In this document: piece after piece, positions 52,215 through 61,801 of the stretch | Layout: each line of letters starts with the position of its first letter | Numbering within the stretch: position 1 is the first letter of the stretch | NCBI RefSeq assembly: GCF_000019085.1 | Contig: NC_010321.1 | Span: 124,001-188,000 of the forward strand | DNA from: Thermoanaerobacter pseudethanolicus ATCC 33223 | GTDB lineage: Bacteria; Bacillota; Thermoanaerobacteria; Thermoanaerobacterales; Thermoanaerobacteraceae | Direction of reading: 5' to 3' | Length of the DNA stretch: 64,000 nt | Program-made: the position numbers and the translations under genes | Notes under the pieces: generated by a model | Seen by the model: only the letters and a program-made list of their open reading frames with translations | What the model was told of the DNA's origin: nothing | Database searches by the model: none

Positions 52215-53587
52215 TGGCCTTTTAAAAACATTTCTCCTACTTCGTAGATATTTCCTGCTCCAACTGTTAATACTAAATCGCCTGCTTTTGCATTTTTATT
52301 TAAATACTCCACTATAGAGTCAAAGTCTTTTAAGTACAAAACATCCTTTCCTCTTTGAGAGATTAGTTCCACTAAATCTTTAGAAGAAACAATTCCTGTA
52401 TCTTTCTCTCTTGCGGCGTATATGTCAGCTATTATTATTTTATCCGCATTGTCAAAGGATCCTGCAAAATCATTAAGCAAAGATTTAGTTCTTGAGTAAG
52501 TATGTGGCTGGAATATACAAATAATTCTTTTATGAGGATAATTTTTTGCTGCTTCTAAAGTTGCTTTAATTTCAGCAGGGTGATGAGCATAGTCATCCAC
52601 AATTGTTATGCCATCAACTATTCCTTTTATTTCGAATCTTCTATGAGTGCCTTTGAATTCAGTTAAATAATGAGAAGCTTTTTTTATGTCAATTCCTACA
52701 AGGTGACTTACTGCCAAAGCAGCTAAGGCGTTGTAAACATTGTGTTTTCCGGGTATTGATAATTTAAAATTGCCCATATATTCCTCTTTATAATAAACGT
52801 CAAAAATTGCACAGCCTTTGTCATCAAAACTTATGTTTTTTGCTTTCCAATCACTATCTTGGTAAATACCATAGGTCACAATGTTTTTATTTAACCCATT
52901 TACAACATACATGGTGTTTGCATCATCTTTGCATGCTACCACGAATCCGTCTGGTGGAACTAAATTAGCAAATTGCCTAAAAGACTGTTTTATGTTGTCA
53001 ATATTTTTGAAGTAATCTAAGTGGTCTGAATCGACATTTAGTATAACAGCTATGTAAGGATAAAACTTTAGAAAACTATCTGTATATTCACAAGCTTCTG
53101 TGACAAAATATTCACTGCTTCCAACTCTCACATTTCCTCCTATTACATCAACTTCTCCTCCTACTAAAACTGTTGGGTCAAATTCCATACCATCGAGTAT
53201 TACAGATATTAAAGAAGTAGTAGTTGTCTTTCCATGACTTCCTGCAACAGCAATGCCGTATTTGTATTTTTTCATAATGAGACCTAAAAGGGTAGCTCTA
53301 TCTATAATAGGTATATTTAATTCCTTAGCTTTTTGATATTCAGGATTATCTTCATGGATAGCAGCTGTATACACTACTAAATCAGCACCTATGACACTAT
53401 TTTCGTTGTGAGGTATTGTTATAACTGCTCCTTCTTGTCTTAACCTTTCGATTATATGAGAATTTTTTATATCTGAGCCTGTTACTATATGGCCGTTATT
53501 CAAAAGTATATGAGCTAAACCGCTCATACTTATACCGCCAATTCCTATAAAATGCACTCTTTTAAAGTTTTCAAGATTTATATCCAT
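52193..53587 (-). CDS. murC: UDP-N-acetylmuramate--L-alanine ligase
   Basis: 464 aa, cytoplasmic peptidoglycan precursor ligase. N-terminal FIGIGGISMSGLAHILL, ATP loop GSHGKTTTTSLI near 114, Mur ligase centre DDYAHHPAEIKATLEAA near 335, and a C-terminal domain with PHTYSRT near 363 and AGDLVLTVGAGNI near 441. The MurC signatures distinguish it from MurD/E/F. It is a single gene facing away from purR; GAGAGGAGC precedes the ATG on the minus strand. Confidence 0.96.
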   Translation of the reverse strand: MDINLENFKRVHFIGIGGISMSGLAHILLNNGHIVTGSDIKNSHIIERLRQEGAVITIPHNENSVIGADLVVYTAAIHEDNPEYQKAKELNIPIIDRATLLGLIMKKYKYGIAVAGSHGKTTTTSLISVILDGMEFDPTVLVGGEVDVIGGNVRVGSSEYFVTEACEYTDSFLKFYPYIAVILNVDSDHLDYFKNIDNIKQSFRQFANLVPPDGFVVACKDDANTMYVVNGLNKNIVTYGIYQDSDWKAKNISFDDKGCAIFDVYYKEEYMGNFKLSIPGKHNVYNALAALAVSHLVGIDIKKASHYLTEFKGTHRRFEIKGIVDGITIVDDYAHHPAEIKATLEAAKNYPHKRIICIFQPHTYSRTKSLLNDFAGSFDNADKIIIADIYAAREKDTGIVSSKDLVELISQRGKDVLYLKDFDSIVEYLNKNAKAGDLVLTVGAGNIYEVGEMFLKGHKKAVGM

Positions 53588-53761
53588 AGTTTACGCTCCT
53601 CTCAGTTCCTATTGTTATTATTGCCTTTTCATGGTTAAAATATGATTAAAGCTTGTCAAAAGCAACTATATTTATAAAAAAATTATATCACATGTTGCAG
53701 AAAAGTGAACTTTTAAATATAATTTTGGTATAAAAGTTTGTATGTGCGGAGGTTATTTTTT

Positions 53762-54586
53762 ATGGATAAGTACAAACGGTATGAACGATTGGCAGCAATC
53801 GTTAAGATATTTAGTGAAAATCCTAATACCCTCATAAATTTAGAATATTTTGTGAATTTTTTTGGTATAGCTAAATCTACTGCCTCGGAAGATATCGATA
53901 TTTTAAAGAATGTGATAGAAAAATTTAGTTTTGGCAAATTAATTACATTACCTGGAGCTGGTGGTGGAGTAAAATACATTCCTATAGCTAATATTAAAAG
54001 TTATTTGCCTTTTGTACAAGAAATAAAGGAAAAATTAAAGGATCCGTCGAGAATAATTCCCGGAGGTTTTTTGTACACTGCCGATTTGATTTATTCTCCC
54101 AATATTGTAACAAAAATTGGTGAAATTTTAGTATTTCCTTTTTTGGATAAAAACGTTGATGCGATTGTAACTGTGGAGACAAAGGGTATACCTATTGCCT
54201 TGATGTGCGCAAGGACGCTTAATGTTCCCCTTGTAATAATTAGAAAAGATAGCAGAGTTACAGAAGGTTCTTTTGTTTCTATTAATTATATTTCTGGGTC
54301 TCAAAGACACATACGTTCTATGTCTTTGGCTAGAAGATCTTTACAGAAAGGTTCTAAAGTATTGTTGATAGATGACTTTATGAAAGCAGGCGGAACGATT
54401 AGAGGTATGATGGAACTTATGGAGGAATTTGATGCAGAAGTAGTTGGTGCAGGAGTTATGATTTCGACGGAAAAACCGGAGAATAAGCTGGTGGATAATT
54501 ACATTTCGGTTTTTGTGTTAAAAAATATGGAGGAGGAGAAAAATATAATTGATATTGAAATAAGTGACTGGATATTGAAGGGTTAA
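53762..54586 (+). CDS. purR: Pur operon repressor
   Basis: 274 aa from the ATG at 53762 (GGAGG 10 bp upstream; an upstream GTG-like start at 53738 would place the site inside the gene). Winged-helix N-terminus (about 1-75, KYKRYERLAAIVKIFSENP) and a phosphoribosyltransferase-like domain with the PRPP motif VLLIDDFMKAGGTIRGMMEL (about 202-221). In Bacillus it represses purine genes and is released by PRPP. Followed by spoVG, glmU and prs as in Bacillus, but without yabJ. Confidence 0.93.
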   Translation: MDKYKRYERLAAIVKIFSENPNTLINLEYFVNFFGIAKSTASEDIDILKNVIEKFSFGKLITLPGAGGGVKYIPIANIKSYLPFVQEIKEKLKDPSRIIPGGFLYTADLIYSPNIVTKIGEILVFPFLDKNVDAIVTVETKGIPIALMCARTLNVPLVIIRKDSRVTEGSFVSINYISGSQRHIRSMSLARRSLQKGSKVLLIDDFMKAGGTIRGMMELMEEFDAEVVGAGVMISTEKPENKLVDNYISVFVLKNMEEEKNIIDIEISDWILKG

Positions 54587-54635
54587 AGAGAGTAAAAAAT
54601 TTTTTTAAAAATTTTTCGGAATTTTAGTTTTTCCT

Positions 54636-54664
54636 GAAGGAAATTTTGATTTTATGGCGAATAT
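54636..54664 (+). promoter_or_regulatory. Sigma-H type promoter of spoVG
   Basis: GAAGGAAAT (54636-54644), 11 bp, GGCGAATAT (54656-54664). This fits the sigma-H consensus RNAGGAWWW-N11/12-RNNGAATWW at every defined position. spoVG of Bacillus is the classic sigma-H gene. Confidence 0.75.
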
Positions 54665-54728
54665 TTATTAGTGTAAGAGAGTTTGCAAATGCTAACTTAG
54701 GGTTTAACTTCAGGAAGGTGGTGAGCTT

Positions 54729-55007
54729 ATGGAAATTACAGACGTAAGGGTGAGAAAACTTAATGAGGAAGGCAAAATGAAGGCTGTAGTTTCTGTAACC
54801 TTTGACAATGAGTTTGTGGTTCACGACATAAAGGTTATAGAGGGCCAAAATGGGTTGTTTATTGCTATGCCAAGTCGAAAGACTCCCGAAGGGGAGTTTA
54901 AAGATATTGCTCACCCTATAAATTCAGACACAAGAAATAGATTACAAAGCGCTATTTTAAAAGAATATGAAAAAGCAAAAGAACAAGAAGCTGCACATAA
55001 GGAATAA
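54729..55007 (+). CDS. spoVG: SpoVG family regulator
   Basis: 92 aa. [39 protein letters not shown] and [21 protein letters not shown] are the family's near-invariant blocks. It is a small RNA/DNA-binding protein affecting division-septum timing and sporulation. GGAAGGTGGTGAG precedes the ATG. It has a private promoter and terminator inside the purR-glmU-prs series. Confidence 0.97.
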   Translation: MEITDVRVRKLNEEGKMKAVVSVTFDNEFVVHDIKVIEGQNGLFIAMPSRKTPEGEFKDIAHPINSDTRNRLQSAILKEYEKAKEQEAAHKE

Positions 55008-55036
55008 AAAGGAGCTGGTCTCCTTTTTATTTTTTT
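55006..55036 (+). terminator. Terminator of spoVG
   Basis: AAAAAGGAG/CTCCTTTTT nine-pair stem with a five-base loop and a long T-rich tail. Confidence 0.92.
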
Positions 55037-55112
55037 TGTTGAACTTTATTGCAATTATAGTTAAAATAGTATAGGGTATGAAAATTAAATTTAGTATAGA
55101 GGGTGTGGAAAA

Positions 55113-56486
55113 TTGGAAGGGCTAGTGACGCTTATTTTAGCAGCGGGGCTTGGAAAAAGGATGAAATCTAAGCATCCAAAGGTGGTTCATAAAGTCTGTG
55201 GTAAACCGATGATAGAATGGGTAGTAGATGCGGTAGAAGAGATAGGCAGTAAAGAAGTAATTGTAGTAGTCGGCCACAAAGCAGAAGAGGTAAAGGAAGT
55301 TTTAAAAGAAAGAGTCAAGTATGCTTATCAAGAAGTGCAGTTAGGCACAGGTCATGCTGTGATGATGGCAGAAGACTTACTCCCTGAGGAAGGCAATGTG
55401 CTGATTTTGACAGGAGATACACCTCTTATTACCTCCAATACCTTAAAAGAATTAATAAATTTTCATATTAAAGAGGGCAACAGTGTTACAATTTTGTCTT
55501 CAGTATTAGAGGACCCTACAGGTTATGGGAGGATAATAAGGGATAAAAGTGGAAACGTTATAAGGATTGTGGAAGATAAAGATGCAACGGAAGAAGAAAA
55601 AAGCATCCATGAGATAAATTCTGCCATGTACGTTATGGATATAGCCAAACTAAAAAAAGCGCTAAGAATGATAACAAATAATAACGCACAGGGTGAATAT
55701 TATCTGACGGATGCTGTGGAAATTATAAGAGATATGGATGGAAAAATTGGCGCTTTTACTGTACCTTCAGAGGAGATAACGGGAGTAAATTCAAGGGTGC
55801 AGCTTTTTGAAGCAGAGAAAATAATGAGAAAGCGGATTAATTATCGTCATATGGAAAACGGAGTAACAATAGTGGACCCTGATACCACTTATATAGGGGC
55901 TGAAGTGGAGATTGGAGCAGATACTGTAGTATTGCCTGGTTGTGTTATAGAAGGGAAAACGAAAATAGGAAGTGATTGTGAGATAGGGCCTAATTGTAGG
56001 ATTGTTGATTCGGAAATTGGTGATGGATGTAGTGTCACGTATTCGGTAATACTCTCTTCAAAAATAAAAAATAATGTTAAAATAGGACCTTTTGCCCACA
56101 TAAGACCAGAAACTGTGATACAGAGTAATGTCAAAATAGGGGACTTTGTGGAGATAAAGAAGTCAATAATTGATGAAGGAAGTAAAGTTCCTCATCTTAC
56201 GTATGTGGGAGACGCGGAAGTTGGTAAAAATGTCAATATGGGATGTGGCTCTATTACAGTTAATTATGATGGTAAACAAAAGCACAAGACAGTGATAGGA
56301 GATAATGTTTTCGTGGGGTGCAATGTAAATCTTGTAGCGCCAGTAAAGATTGGAAATAATGCTTATATTGCTGCTGGTTCAACTATAACAGAGGATGTTC
56401 CTGAAGGAGCACTTGCCATAGCCAGAAGTAGGCAAACTAATAAAGAGGGCTGGGTACAGGAAAGAATAAAAAAAGGGAGGCTTTAA
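55113..56486 (+). CDS. glmU: Bifunctional GlmU (GlcNAc-1-P uridyltransferase / GlcN-1-P acetyltransferase)
   Basis: 457 aa, makes UDP-GlcNAc for cell wall. Uridyltransferase domain (1-228) with LAAGLGKRMKSKHPKVVHKV, QLGTGHAV and LTGDTPLI. Left-handed beta-helix acetyltransferase domain (about 250-450) of hexapeptide repeats with the active-site HIRPETVI near 330 and NYDGKQKHKT near 386. TTG start preceded by GAGGGTG. prs follows after 5 bp, so the two are co-transcribed. Confidence 0.96.
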   Translation: MEGLVTLILAAGLGKRMKSKHPKVVHKVCGKPMIEWVVDAVEEIGSKEVIVVVGHKAEEVKEVLKERVKYAYQEVQLGTGHAVMMAEDLLPEEGNVLILTGDTPLITSNTLKELINFHIKEGNSVTILSSVLEDPTGYGRIIRDKSGNVIRIVEDKDATEEEKSIHEINSAMYVMDIAKLKKALRMITNNNAQGEYYLTDAVEIIRDMDGKIGAFTVPSEEITGVNSRVQLFEAEKIMRKRINYRHMENGVTIVDPDTTYIGAEVEIGADTVVLPGCVIEGKTKIGSDCEIGPNCRIVDSEIGDGCSVTYSVILSSKIKNNVKIGPFAHIRPETVIQSNVKIGDFVEIKKSIIDEGSKVPHLTYVGDAEVGKNVNMGCGSITVNYDGKQKHKTVIGDNVFVGCNVNLVAPVKIGNNAYIAAGSTITEDVPEGALAIARSRQTNKEGWVQERIKKGRL

Positions 56487-56491
56487 ATTAA

Positions 56492-57442
56492 ATGGCGAGA
56501 TATACTAATTCTCTAAAAATTTTTTCAGGAAATTCAAATCCTAAGTTAGCCAGTGAAATAGCAGAGCATCTTGGACTCAAGCTTTGCGATTCAGAAGTAG
56601 GGACTTTTAGTGATGGTGAGATTAGTGTAAGGATTGGAGAAAGTGTAAGAGGTGCAAGCGTTTTTGTAATACAGTCAACTTGTGCGCCTGTTAACAACAA
56701 CTTAATGGAATTATTGATAATGATTGATGCTTTTAAAAGGGCATCTGCGGCTGAAATTAATGCAGTTATACCCTACTATGGTTATGCAAGACAAGACAGA
56801 AAAGCAAAGGCGAGGGACCCAATTACTGCAAAGCTTGTAGCTGACCTTATAACTGCAGCAGGAGCCCATAGAGTTGTTACAATGGACCTTCATGCTCCAC
56901 AAATACAAGGGTATTTTAATATTCCTGTAGACCATCTTTTAGGAGGACCAATACTTGCGAAATATTTTCTTGACAAGGAATTGGGAAATGATGTAGTAGT
57001 TGTTTCCCCTGACCATGGCAGTGTGACAAGAGCGAGGTATTTTGCAGAAAAATTGAATGCTCCTCTTGCTATTATTGACAAAAGAAGGCCAAAAGCTAAT
57101 GTAGCAGAGATAATGAATATAATAGGTGATGTAAGAGGGAAAAAGGCTATTTTGGTAGATGACCTTATTGATACCGCTGGTACTTTGGTACAAGGGGCGG
57201 AGGCTCTTCTTGACAGTGGTGCTACTGAAGTTTATGCTTGCGCGACTCATGGGGTGTTGTCAGGCCCTGCGATTGAAAGGCTTAAGGAATCACCAATAAA
57301 AGAATTGGTTATAACCGATACAATCCCTCTTCCCGAAGAGAAAAAAATTGACAAAATTAAAGTGAGGTCTGTAGCTCCTTTATTTGCAGAAGCGATTTTG
57401 AGAATCCATGAAGGAATGTCTGTAAGTAAATTGTTTGTATAG
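56492..57442 (+). CDS. prs: Ribose-phosphate pyrophosphokinase
   Basis: 316 aa, forms PRPP from ribose-5-phosphate and ATP for purines, pyrimidines, His and Trp. [20 protein letters not shown] at the start, the [18 protein letters not shown] flexible loop near 130, the [16 protein letters not shown] region near 194, and the PRPP loop [11 protein letters not shown] near 219. Length is standard for class I enzymes. Its terminator overlaps the stop, and intron copy 3 sits directly behind it. Confidence 0.97.
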   Translation: MARYTNSLKIFSGNSNPKLASEIAEHLGLKLCDSEVGTFSDGEISVRIGESVRGASVFVIQSTCAPVNNNLMELLIMIDAFKRASAAEINAVIPYYGYARQDRKAKARDPITAKLVADLITAAGAHRVVTMDLHAPQIQGYFNIPVDHLLGGPILAKYFLDKELGNDVVVVSPDHGSVTRARYFAEKLNAPLAIIDKRRPKANVAEIMNIIGDVRGKKAILVDDLIDTAGTLVQGAEALLDSGATEVYACATHGVLSGPAIERLKESPIKELVITDTIPLPEEKKIDKIKVRSVAPLFAEAILRIHEGMSVSKLFV

Positions 57443-57464
57443 GCACTTTATGTGCCTTTTTTAT
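57441..57464 (+). terminator. Terminator of prs, target of intron copy 3
   Basis: AGGCAC-TTTAT-GTGCCT hairpin and six T; intron copy 3 starts within a few bases. Confidence 0.9.
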
Positions 57465-57466
57465 AT

Positions 57467-59378
57467 GTGCGCCCGGCATGGGCGATAGCTAGGCGGTGAA
57501 AGTCCGCTGTGGGCTTGGTAGTGGGAACCACTAGCCAAGAGCAAGGGTGTCCATCGTGAGGTGGAATCTGAAGGAAGCTTAAGGCAAAATCTCGGTCTGA
57601 TGAACAAGAACCAGATAAGAGGCTGAATTGGGATGGATGAGTTTGCGTAACAAAACGAAGTCCAACACTACCCGAATCCCATATAGTAAATCTGGCAGAT
57701 ATATGAGATGAAAGTTATCGTTCTTACCCGGGGAGGTCTCAAGGATAAGTCACTAAAGTGAACTCTGAAGTGACAACCCATACAGTGATGTATGGTTGAA
57801 CCTTGAGAAGTCAGCAGAGGTCATAGTACTTATCTAGACATGAATAGATAAGGAAGGACCGAACGTTAGGAGGTTTTGGAAATCTTATGGACTCGAAAGA
57901 TATGCAAAGACTGCAGACAACTCAACAAAGAGGCTATCCGTTGGATAGAGAAATGGAATTTCAAAAGACAACGGAAGTGCATAGTATATCATCGGCGTCA
58001 AGAGATGGAAGAAACGAGGTACAAAGATATACCAGCAAGATGCTTGAAATGATAGTAGAACGAGGAAACATGAGAGCAGCATACAAGCGCGTTGTTGCAA
58101 ATAAAGGAAGCCATGGAGTCGATGGGATGGAAGTAGATGAACTTCTACCGTATCTCAAAGAAAACTGGCCAACCATAAAACAACAACTGCTGGAGGGGAA
58201 ATACAAACCACAACCAGTGCGAAGAGTAGAAATTCCCAAACCAGATGGAGGAGTAAGACTACTAGGAATACCTACAGCACTAGATAGGTTAATACAACAA
58301 GCAATAGCCCAAATACTAAATAGAGTCTACAACCATACATTTTCTGATAGCAGTTATGGATTCAGACCAGGACGCAGTGCAAAAGACGCAATAAAAGCCG
58401 CAGAAGCATATATAAATGAAGGATATACATGGGTTGTAGATATGGACTTAGAAAAGTTCTTTGACAGAGTAAACCACGACATAATAATGTCCAAACTAGA
58501 AAAGCGGATAGGAGACAAAAGAGTACTAAAGTTAATAAGAAGATACTTAGAATCAGGAGTAATGATAAACGGAGTCAAAGTATCAACAGAAGAAGGGACA
58601 CCCCAAGGAGGGCCATTAAGTCCCCTATTAGCAAACATAATGTTGGACGAACTAGACAAAGAACTTGAAAAGAGAGGACACAAATTCTGTCGGTACGCAG
58701 ATGACTGCAACATATATGTAAAAAGCAGGTCTGCAGGAAACAGAGTAATGAAGAGCATAAAGAAATTCATAGAAAGCAAATTAAAACTAAAAGTCAACGA
58801 AGCAAAAAGTGCTGTAGATAGACCATGGAGAAGAAAATTTCTTGGATTTTCATTCTACACAAAAGAAAACGAAGTAAGAATAAGAATCCATGAAAAATCC
58901 ATCAAAAGGTTTAAGGAAAAAGTAAGAGAAATAACCAATCGGAACAAGGGAATAAGCATGGAAAACAGAATAAAAAGACTAAATCAAATAACAACAGGAT
59001 GGGTCAACTATTTTGGATTAGCAGACGCAAAAAGCATAATGAAAACCCTTGACGAATGGATAAGGCGAAGACTAAGGGCATGTATATGGAAACAATGGAA
59101 GAAGATAAAAACGAAGCATGATAACCTAGTAAAACTAGGAGTAGAAGAACAAAAAGCCTGGGAATACGCCAATACAAGGAAAGGCTACTGGAGAATATCC
59201 AATAGCCCAATCCTAAATAAGACTCTTACAAATAAATACTTTGAAAGCATAGGTTATAAGAGTTTATCCCAAAGATATCTAATTGTACACAATTCCTAAT
59301 GAACCGCCGTATACCGAACGGTACGTACGGTGGTGTGAGAGGACGCTGAATAAAATAATTATTCAGCTCCTACTCGAT
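57467..59378 (+). mobile_element. Group IIC intron, copy 3
   Basis: 1912 bp with the same GTGCG start and CTCGAT end. By eye it is closer to copy 2 in the leader (CACTAAAGTGAACTC) but has private substitutions in the maturase gene. Confidence 0.9.
57887..59299 (+). CDS. ltrA: Group II intron reverse transcriptase/maturase, copy 3
   Basis: 470 aa, intact. Private changes include LDREMEF for LNREMEF, WPTIKQQ for WATIKQQ, RRVEIPKPDG for RRVEISKPDG, and MINGVKV and LKVNEAK for MINGIKV and LKINEAK. All catalytic blocks, including YADD, are kept, so all three introns could be active. Confidence 0.95.
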   Translation: MDSKDMQRLQTTQQRGYPLDREMEFQKTTEVHSISSASRDGRNEVQRYTSKMLEMIVERGNMRAAYKRVVANKGSHGVDGMEVDELLPYLKENWPTIKQQLLEGKYKPQPVRRVEIPKPDGGVRLLGIPTALDRLIQQAIAQILNRVYNHTFSDSSYGFRPGRSAKDAIKAAEAYINEGYTWVVDMDLEKFFDRVNHDIIMSKLEKRIGDKRVLKLIRRYLESGVMINGVKVSTEEGTPQGGPLSPLLANIMLDELDKELEKRGHKFCRYADDCNIYVKSRSAGNRVMKSIKKFIESKLKLKVNEAKSAVDRPWRRKFLGFSFYTKENEVRIRIHEKSIKRFKEKVREITNRNKGISMENRIKRLNQITTGWVNYFGLADAKSIMKTLDEWIRRRLRACIWKQWKKIKTKHDNLVKLGVEEQKAWEYANTRKGYWRISNSPILNKTLTNKYFESIGYKSLSQRYLIVHNS

Positions 59379-59438
59379 TATTTAAAATTTTATTATGATA
59401 TAATTTAAGCAAGGAAACTTGAAGTAGAGGGTGGTTTT

Positions 59439-60122
59439 GTGGGAGATAACCGAAAGATTTATGTAGTGGATGATGACAAGAATATATGTGAAATAGTTTC
59501 TTTGTACCTTGAAAAAGAGGGTTTTGATGTAGAGCAGATATACGATGGGCAAACCGCACTAAAGAAAATACAAGAAAAACCTCCAAAGCTCGTCATACTT
59601 GACATAATGTTGCCAGGAATTGATGGTATAGCTCTTTGCAGAGAAGTCAGAAAATTTTCAAAGGTGCCTATAATAATGCTTACCGCAAAAGGGGATACAC
59701 TTGATAAGGTATTGGCTTTAGAGATTGGCGCTGATGACTACATCGTAAAGCCATTTGACGGGAAAGAATTAGTAGCAAGAGTTAAAGCGGTTTTAAGAAG
59801 ATATGAACCGGAAAGTGAGGAAAAACAGGCTGTTTCTTATCCAGAACTTTATGTAAGTTTAAGCGAATATAAAGTTGTTTATAAAGGGCAAAATGTAGAT
59901 TTAACTCCCAAAGAGTTAGAACTTTTATATTTCTTATGTACACATCCTAACAGGGTTTTCACGAGAGACCAGCTATTAGAAAATGTATGGGGTTATGATT
60001 ATATGGGAGATAGTCGTACAGTAGATGTTCATATAAAGCGGCTTAGAGAGAAAATGGGAGATGGCCCTAATTGGAAACTTACCACCGTATGGGGTGTAGG
60101 TTATAAATTTGAGGTGAACTAA
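59439..60122 (+). CDS. OmpR-family response regulator (WalR/PhoP-like)
   Basis: 227 aa. Receiver domain (1-120): acidic pair in VVDDDKN, phosphorylated D55 in VILDIMLPGIDG, T in IIMLTAKG, K in DYIVKPFDGKEL. The C-terminal winged helix (about 130-227) has LTPKELELLYFLCTHPNRVFTRDQLLENVWGYDY and TVDVHIKRLREK. GTG start after AGAGGGTGG. It lies 2 bp before its kinase. PhoP and WalR bind direct repeats of the kind seen twice upstream of htrA, so htrA is a likely target. Confidence 0.9.
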   Translation: MGDNRKIYVVDDDKNICEIVSLYLEKEGFDVEQIYDGQTALKKIQEKPPKLVILDIMLPGIDGIALCREVRKFSKVPIIMLTAKGDTLDKVLALEIGADDYIVKPFDGKELVARVKAVLRRYEPESEEKQAVSYPELYVSLSEYKVVYKGQNVDLTPKELELLYFLCTHPNRVFTRDQLLENVWGYDYMGDSRTVDVHIKRLREKMGDGPNWKLTTVWGVGYKFEVN

Positions 60123-60124
60123 AT

Positions 60125-61537
60125 TTGAGCAAAAATAGACTTTTTAAAAAACTTTTTATAAGCAATATGATTATCATCCTTATTACTTTGTCTATTCTTT
60201 CAGGGATGTTTTATCTGATGTTTCAAAACTATTACTTTGCTGACAAAGAAAAAATAATGTTAGAAGAGGCTCAAGAAATAAATGCAATTTTAAATGAATT
60301 TGCGGTAGGAGACATAAACATAGATAAATGGAATCAAGAACTAAACGTTGTTACTAGATTGATTAATGCTACTGTATGGATCGTAGATAAAGAAGGGCTA
60401 ATTTACAGTCAATCACAACAGCAGGGCAAAGCATGGACAGGAGTAAGCCTCAGTAAAGAAGAAATAAAAAGCATTTTAGATGGACAATCTGTTGTAAAAA
60501 AAGGATATTTTGGTGGCAAATTCAATCAGCCTGTTTTGACAGTAGGAGTGCCTCTTGTTATAAATGGCCGAATTGAAGGTGCTATATTTATGCATGCTCC
60601 TTTGACAGAAATGAATAAAACTATTATTAACATCTTTATTTTAATGCTTTTATCTGGAGGAGTAGCTCTTATAATAGGTTTTGTGCTCATTTCTTATACT
60701 TCCAGTAAAATATCTCAGCCTCTTAAAGAGATGAGCTTAGCTGTTCAGCAGGTAGCGAAGGGGAATTTTTCTGCAAGGGTACAACATAAGGAAGAAGATG
60801 AAATAGGGGATTTGGCTAAATCCTTTAATATTATGGCAAAAGAATTAGAACAATTAGAAAACATGAGAAAAGATTTTGTGGCAAATGTTTCTCACGAATT
60901 GAGGTCTCCATTGACCTCTATACAAGGATATATAGATGGGATATTAGACGGTACTATTCCAAAGGAAAAAGCTTGCGATTATCTTAAAATAGTACAAAAA
61001 GAAACACGGAGGATGTCTCGGCTCATAGACGATTTTCTTGAAATGACTAAACTTGAGTCAGGTCAATTTCCACTGCATAAGACGGAATTTGATATAAATG
61101 AACTTATAAGACTGGCCGTTATAAAGTTTGAAAAAAGAATAGTGGAAAAAGATCTAACCGTTAAAGTTGATTTTGAAGAAGACAGACGAATAGTTATAGG
61201 TGATAAGGACAAGATAGAACAAGTTTTGACAAATCTTATAGACAATGCAATAAAATTTTCTAAAGAAAAGGGTATAATTCATATTTTTACTGAAATAAAA
61301 GATGACAAAGTATTCATTACTATAAAAGATAATGGAATAGGTATTTCTCCAGAAGACCAAGAGCATATATGGGATAGATTTTATAAAGCGGACAAATCGA
61401 GAGGAAAAGATGGAGCAGGCCTTGGGCTTTATATAGTAAAGCGTATTATAAATGCTCATAACGAGGAAATATGGGTAGAAAGTGAAGTTGGTAAAGGTAC
61501 AGCATTTACTTTTACTTTGTCGGTGAAAAAATTTTAA
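60125..61537 (+). CDS. Membrane sensor histidine kinase
   Basis: 470 aa. Membrane segment about 12-34, extracytoplasmic sensor about 35-163, second membrane segment about 164-190, HAMP about 191-245. HisKA with the phospho-acceptor H257 in NVSHELRSPLTSIQGY. ATPase domain with the N box NLIDNAIKFS, and DNGIGISPED and GAGLGLYIVKR. There is no cytoplasmic PAS domain, unlike Bacillus WalK. TTG start. It pairs with the preceding regulator and is followed by a PhoP/WalR-box promoter region and htrA, pointing to envelope-stress or phosphate sensing. Confidence 0.9.
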   Translation: MSKNRLFKKLFISNMIIILITLSILSGMFYLMFQNYYFADKEKIMLEEAQEINAILNEFAVGDINIDKWNQELNVVTRLINATVWIVDKEGLIYSQSQQQGKAWTGVSLSKEEIKSILDGQSVVKKGYFGGKFNQPVLTVGVPLVINGRIEGAIFMHAPLTEMNKTIINIFILMLLSGGVALIIGFVLISYTSSKISQPLKEMSLAVQQVAKGNFSARVQHKEEDEIGDLAKSFNIMAKELEQLENMRKDFVANVSHELRSPLTSIQGYIDGILDGTIPKEKACDYLKIVQKETRRMSRLIDDFLEMTKLESGQFPLHKTEFDINELIRLAVIKFEKRIVEKDLTVKVDFEEDRRIVIGDKDKIEQVLTNLIDNAIKFSKEKGIIHIFTEIKDDKVFITIKDNGIGISPEDQEHIWDRFYKADKSRGKDGAGLGLYIVKRIINAHNEEIWVESEVGKGTAFTFTLSVKKF

Positions 61538-61554
61538 AAAATCACAATAAAATA

Positions 61555-61597
61555 TTTACACTTTGTTAACACTTTATTCATAAATAAGGGATACAAT
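61555..61597 (+). promoter_or_regulatory. PhoP/WalR-box promoter 1
   Basis: TTTACA (61555), TTAACA (61566) and TTCATA (61577) repeat every 11 bp. After the last one come 9 bp and TACAAT (61592-61597). On the other strand, TGTTAA-N5-TGTAAA equals the WalR box TGTWAH-N5-TGTWAH. No -35 box is needed in PhoP-activated promoters of this shape. Confidence 0.7.
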
Positions 61598-61603
61598 AAT
61601 ATT

Positions 61604-61700
61604 TGAGAGCGACAAATGCCTCTCCTTGACCTCCCTTATCATAGCGGTCCAAGTGAATACTTGGGCCGCACATTTATTTATAAAAAACAACGCGGAAATT
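61604..61700 (+). ncRNA. Possible short RNA between the two PhoP/WalR-box promoters
   Basis: Transcripts from promoter 1 would begin near 61604. They would contain GCGGTCCAAGT/ACTTGGGCCGC (11 pairs, one G-U, GAAT loop; about 61644-61669) preceded by a C/U-rich stretch. No long T-run follows, so this could equally be the 5' leader of the htrA transcript. Confidence 0.35.
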
Positions 61701-61724
61701 TTTTAATAAAAACTACTTAAAATC

Positions 61725-61767
61725 TTTACATCATGTTCATAATTTGTTAATAAAAAGGGGTTATAAT
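61725..61767 (+). promoter_or_regulatory. PhoP/WalR-box promoter 2 (htrA)
   Basis: TTTACA (61725), TTCATA (61736) and TTAATA (61747), again every 11 bp, then 9 bp and TATAAT (61762-61767). The layout is identical to promoter 1. The start near 61774 would give a short htrA leader with AAGGAGTGAG. Confidence 0.72.
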
Positions 61768-61801
61768 TAAAAGCAAGAAAGAACAAAAGGAGTGAGTGAT
61801 T

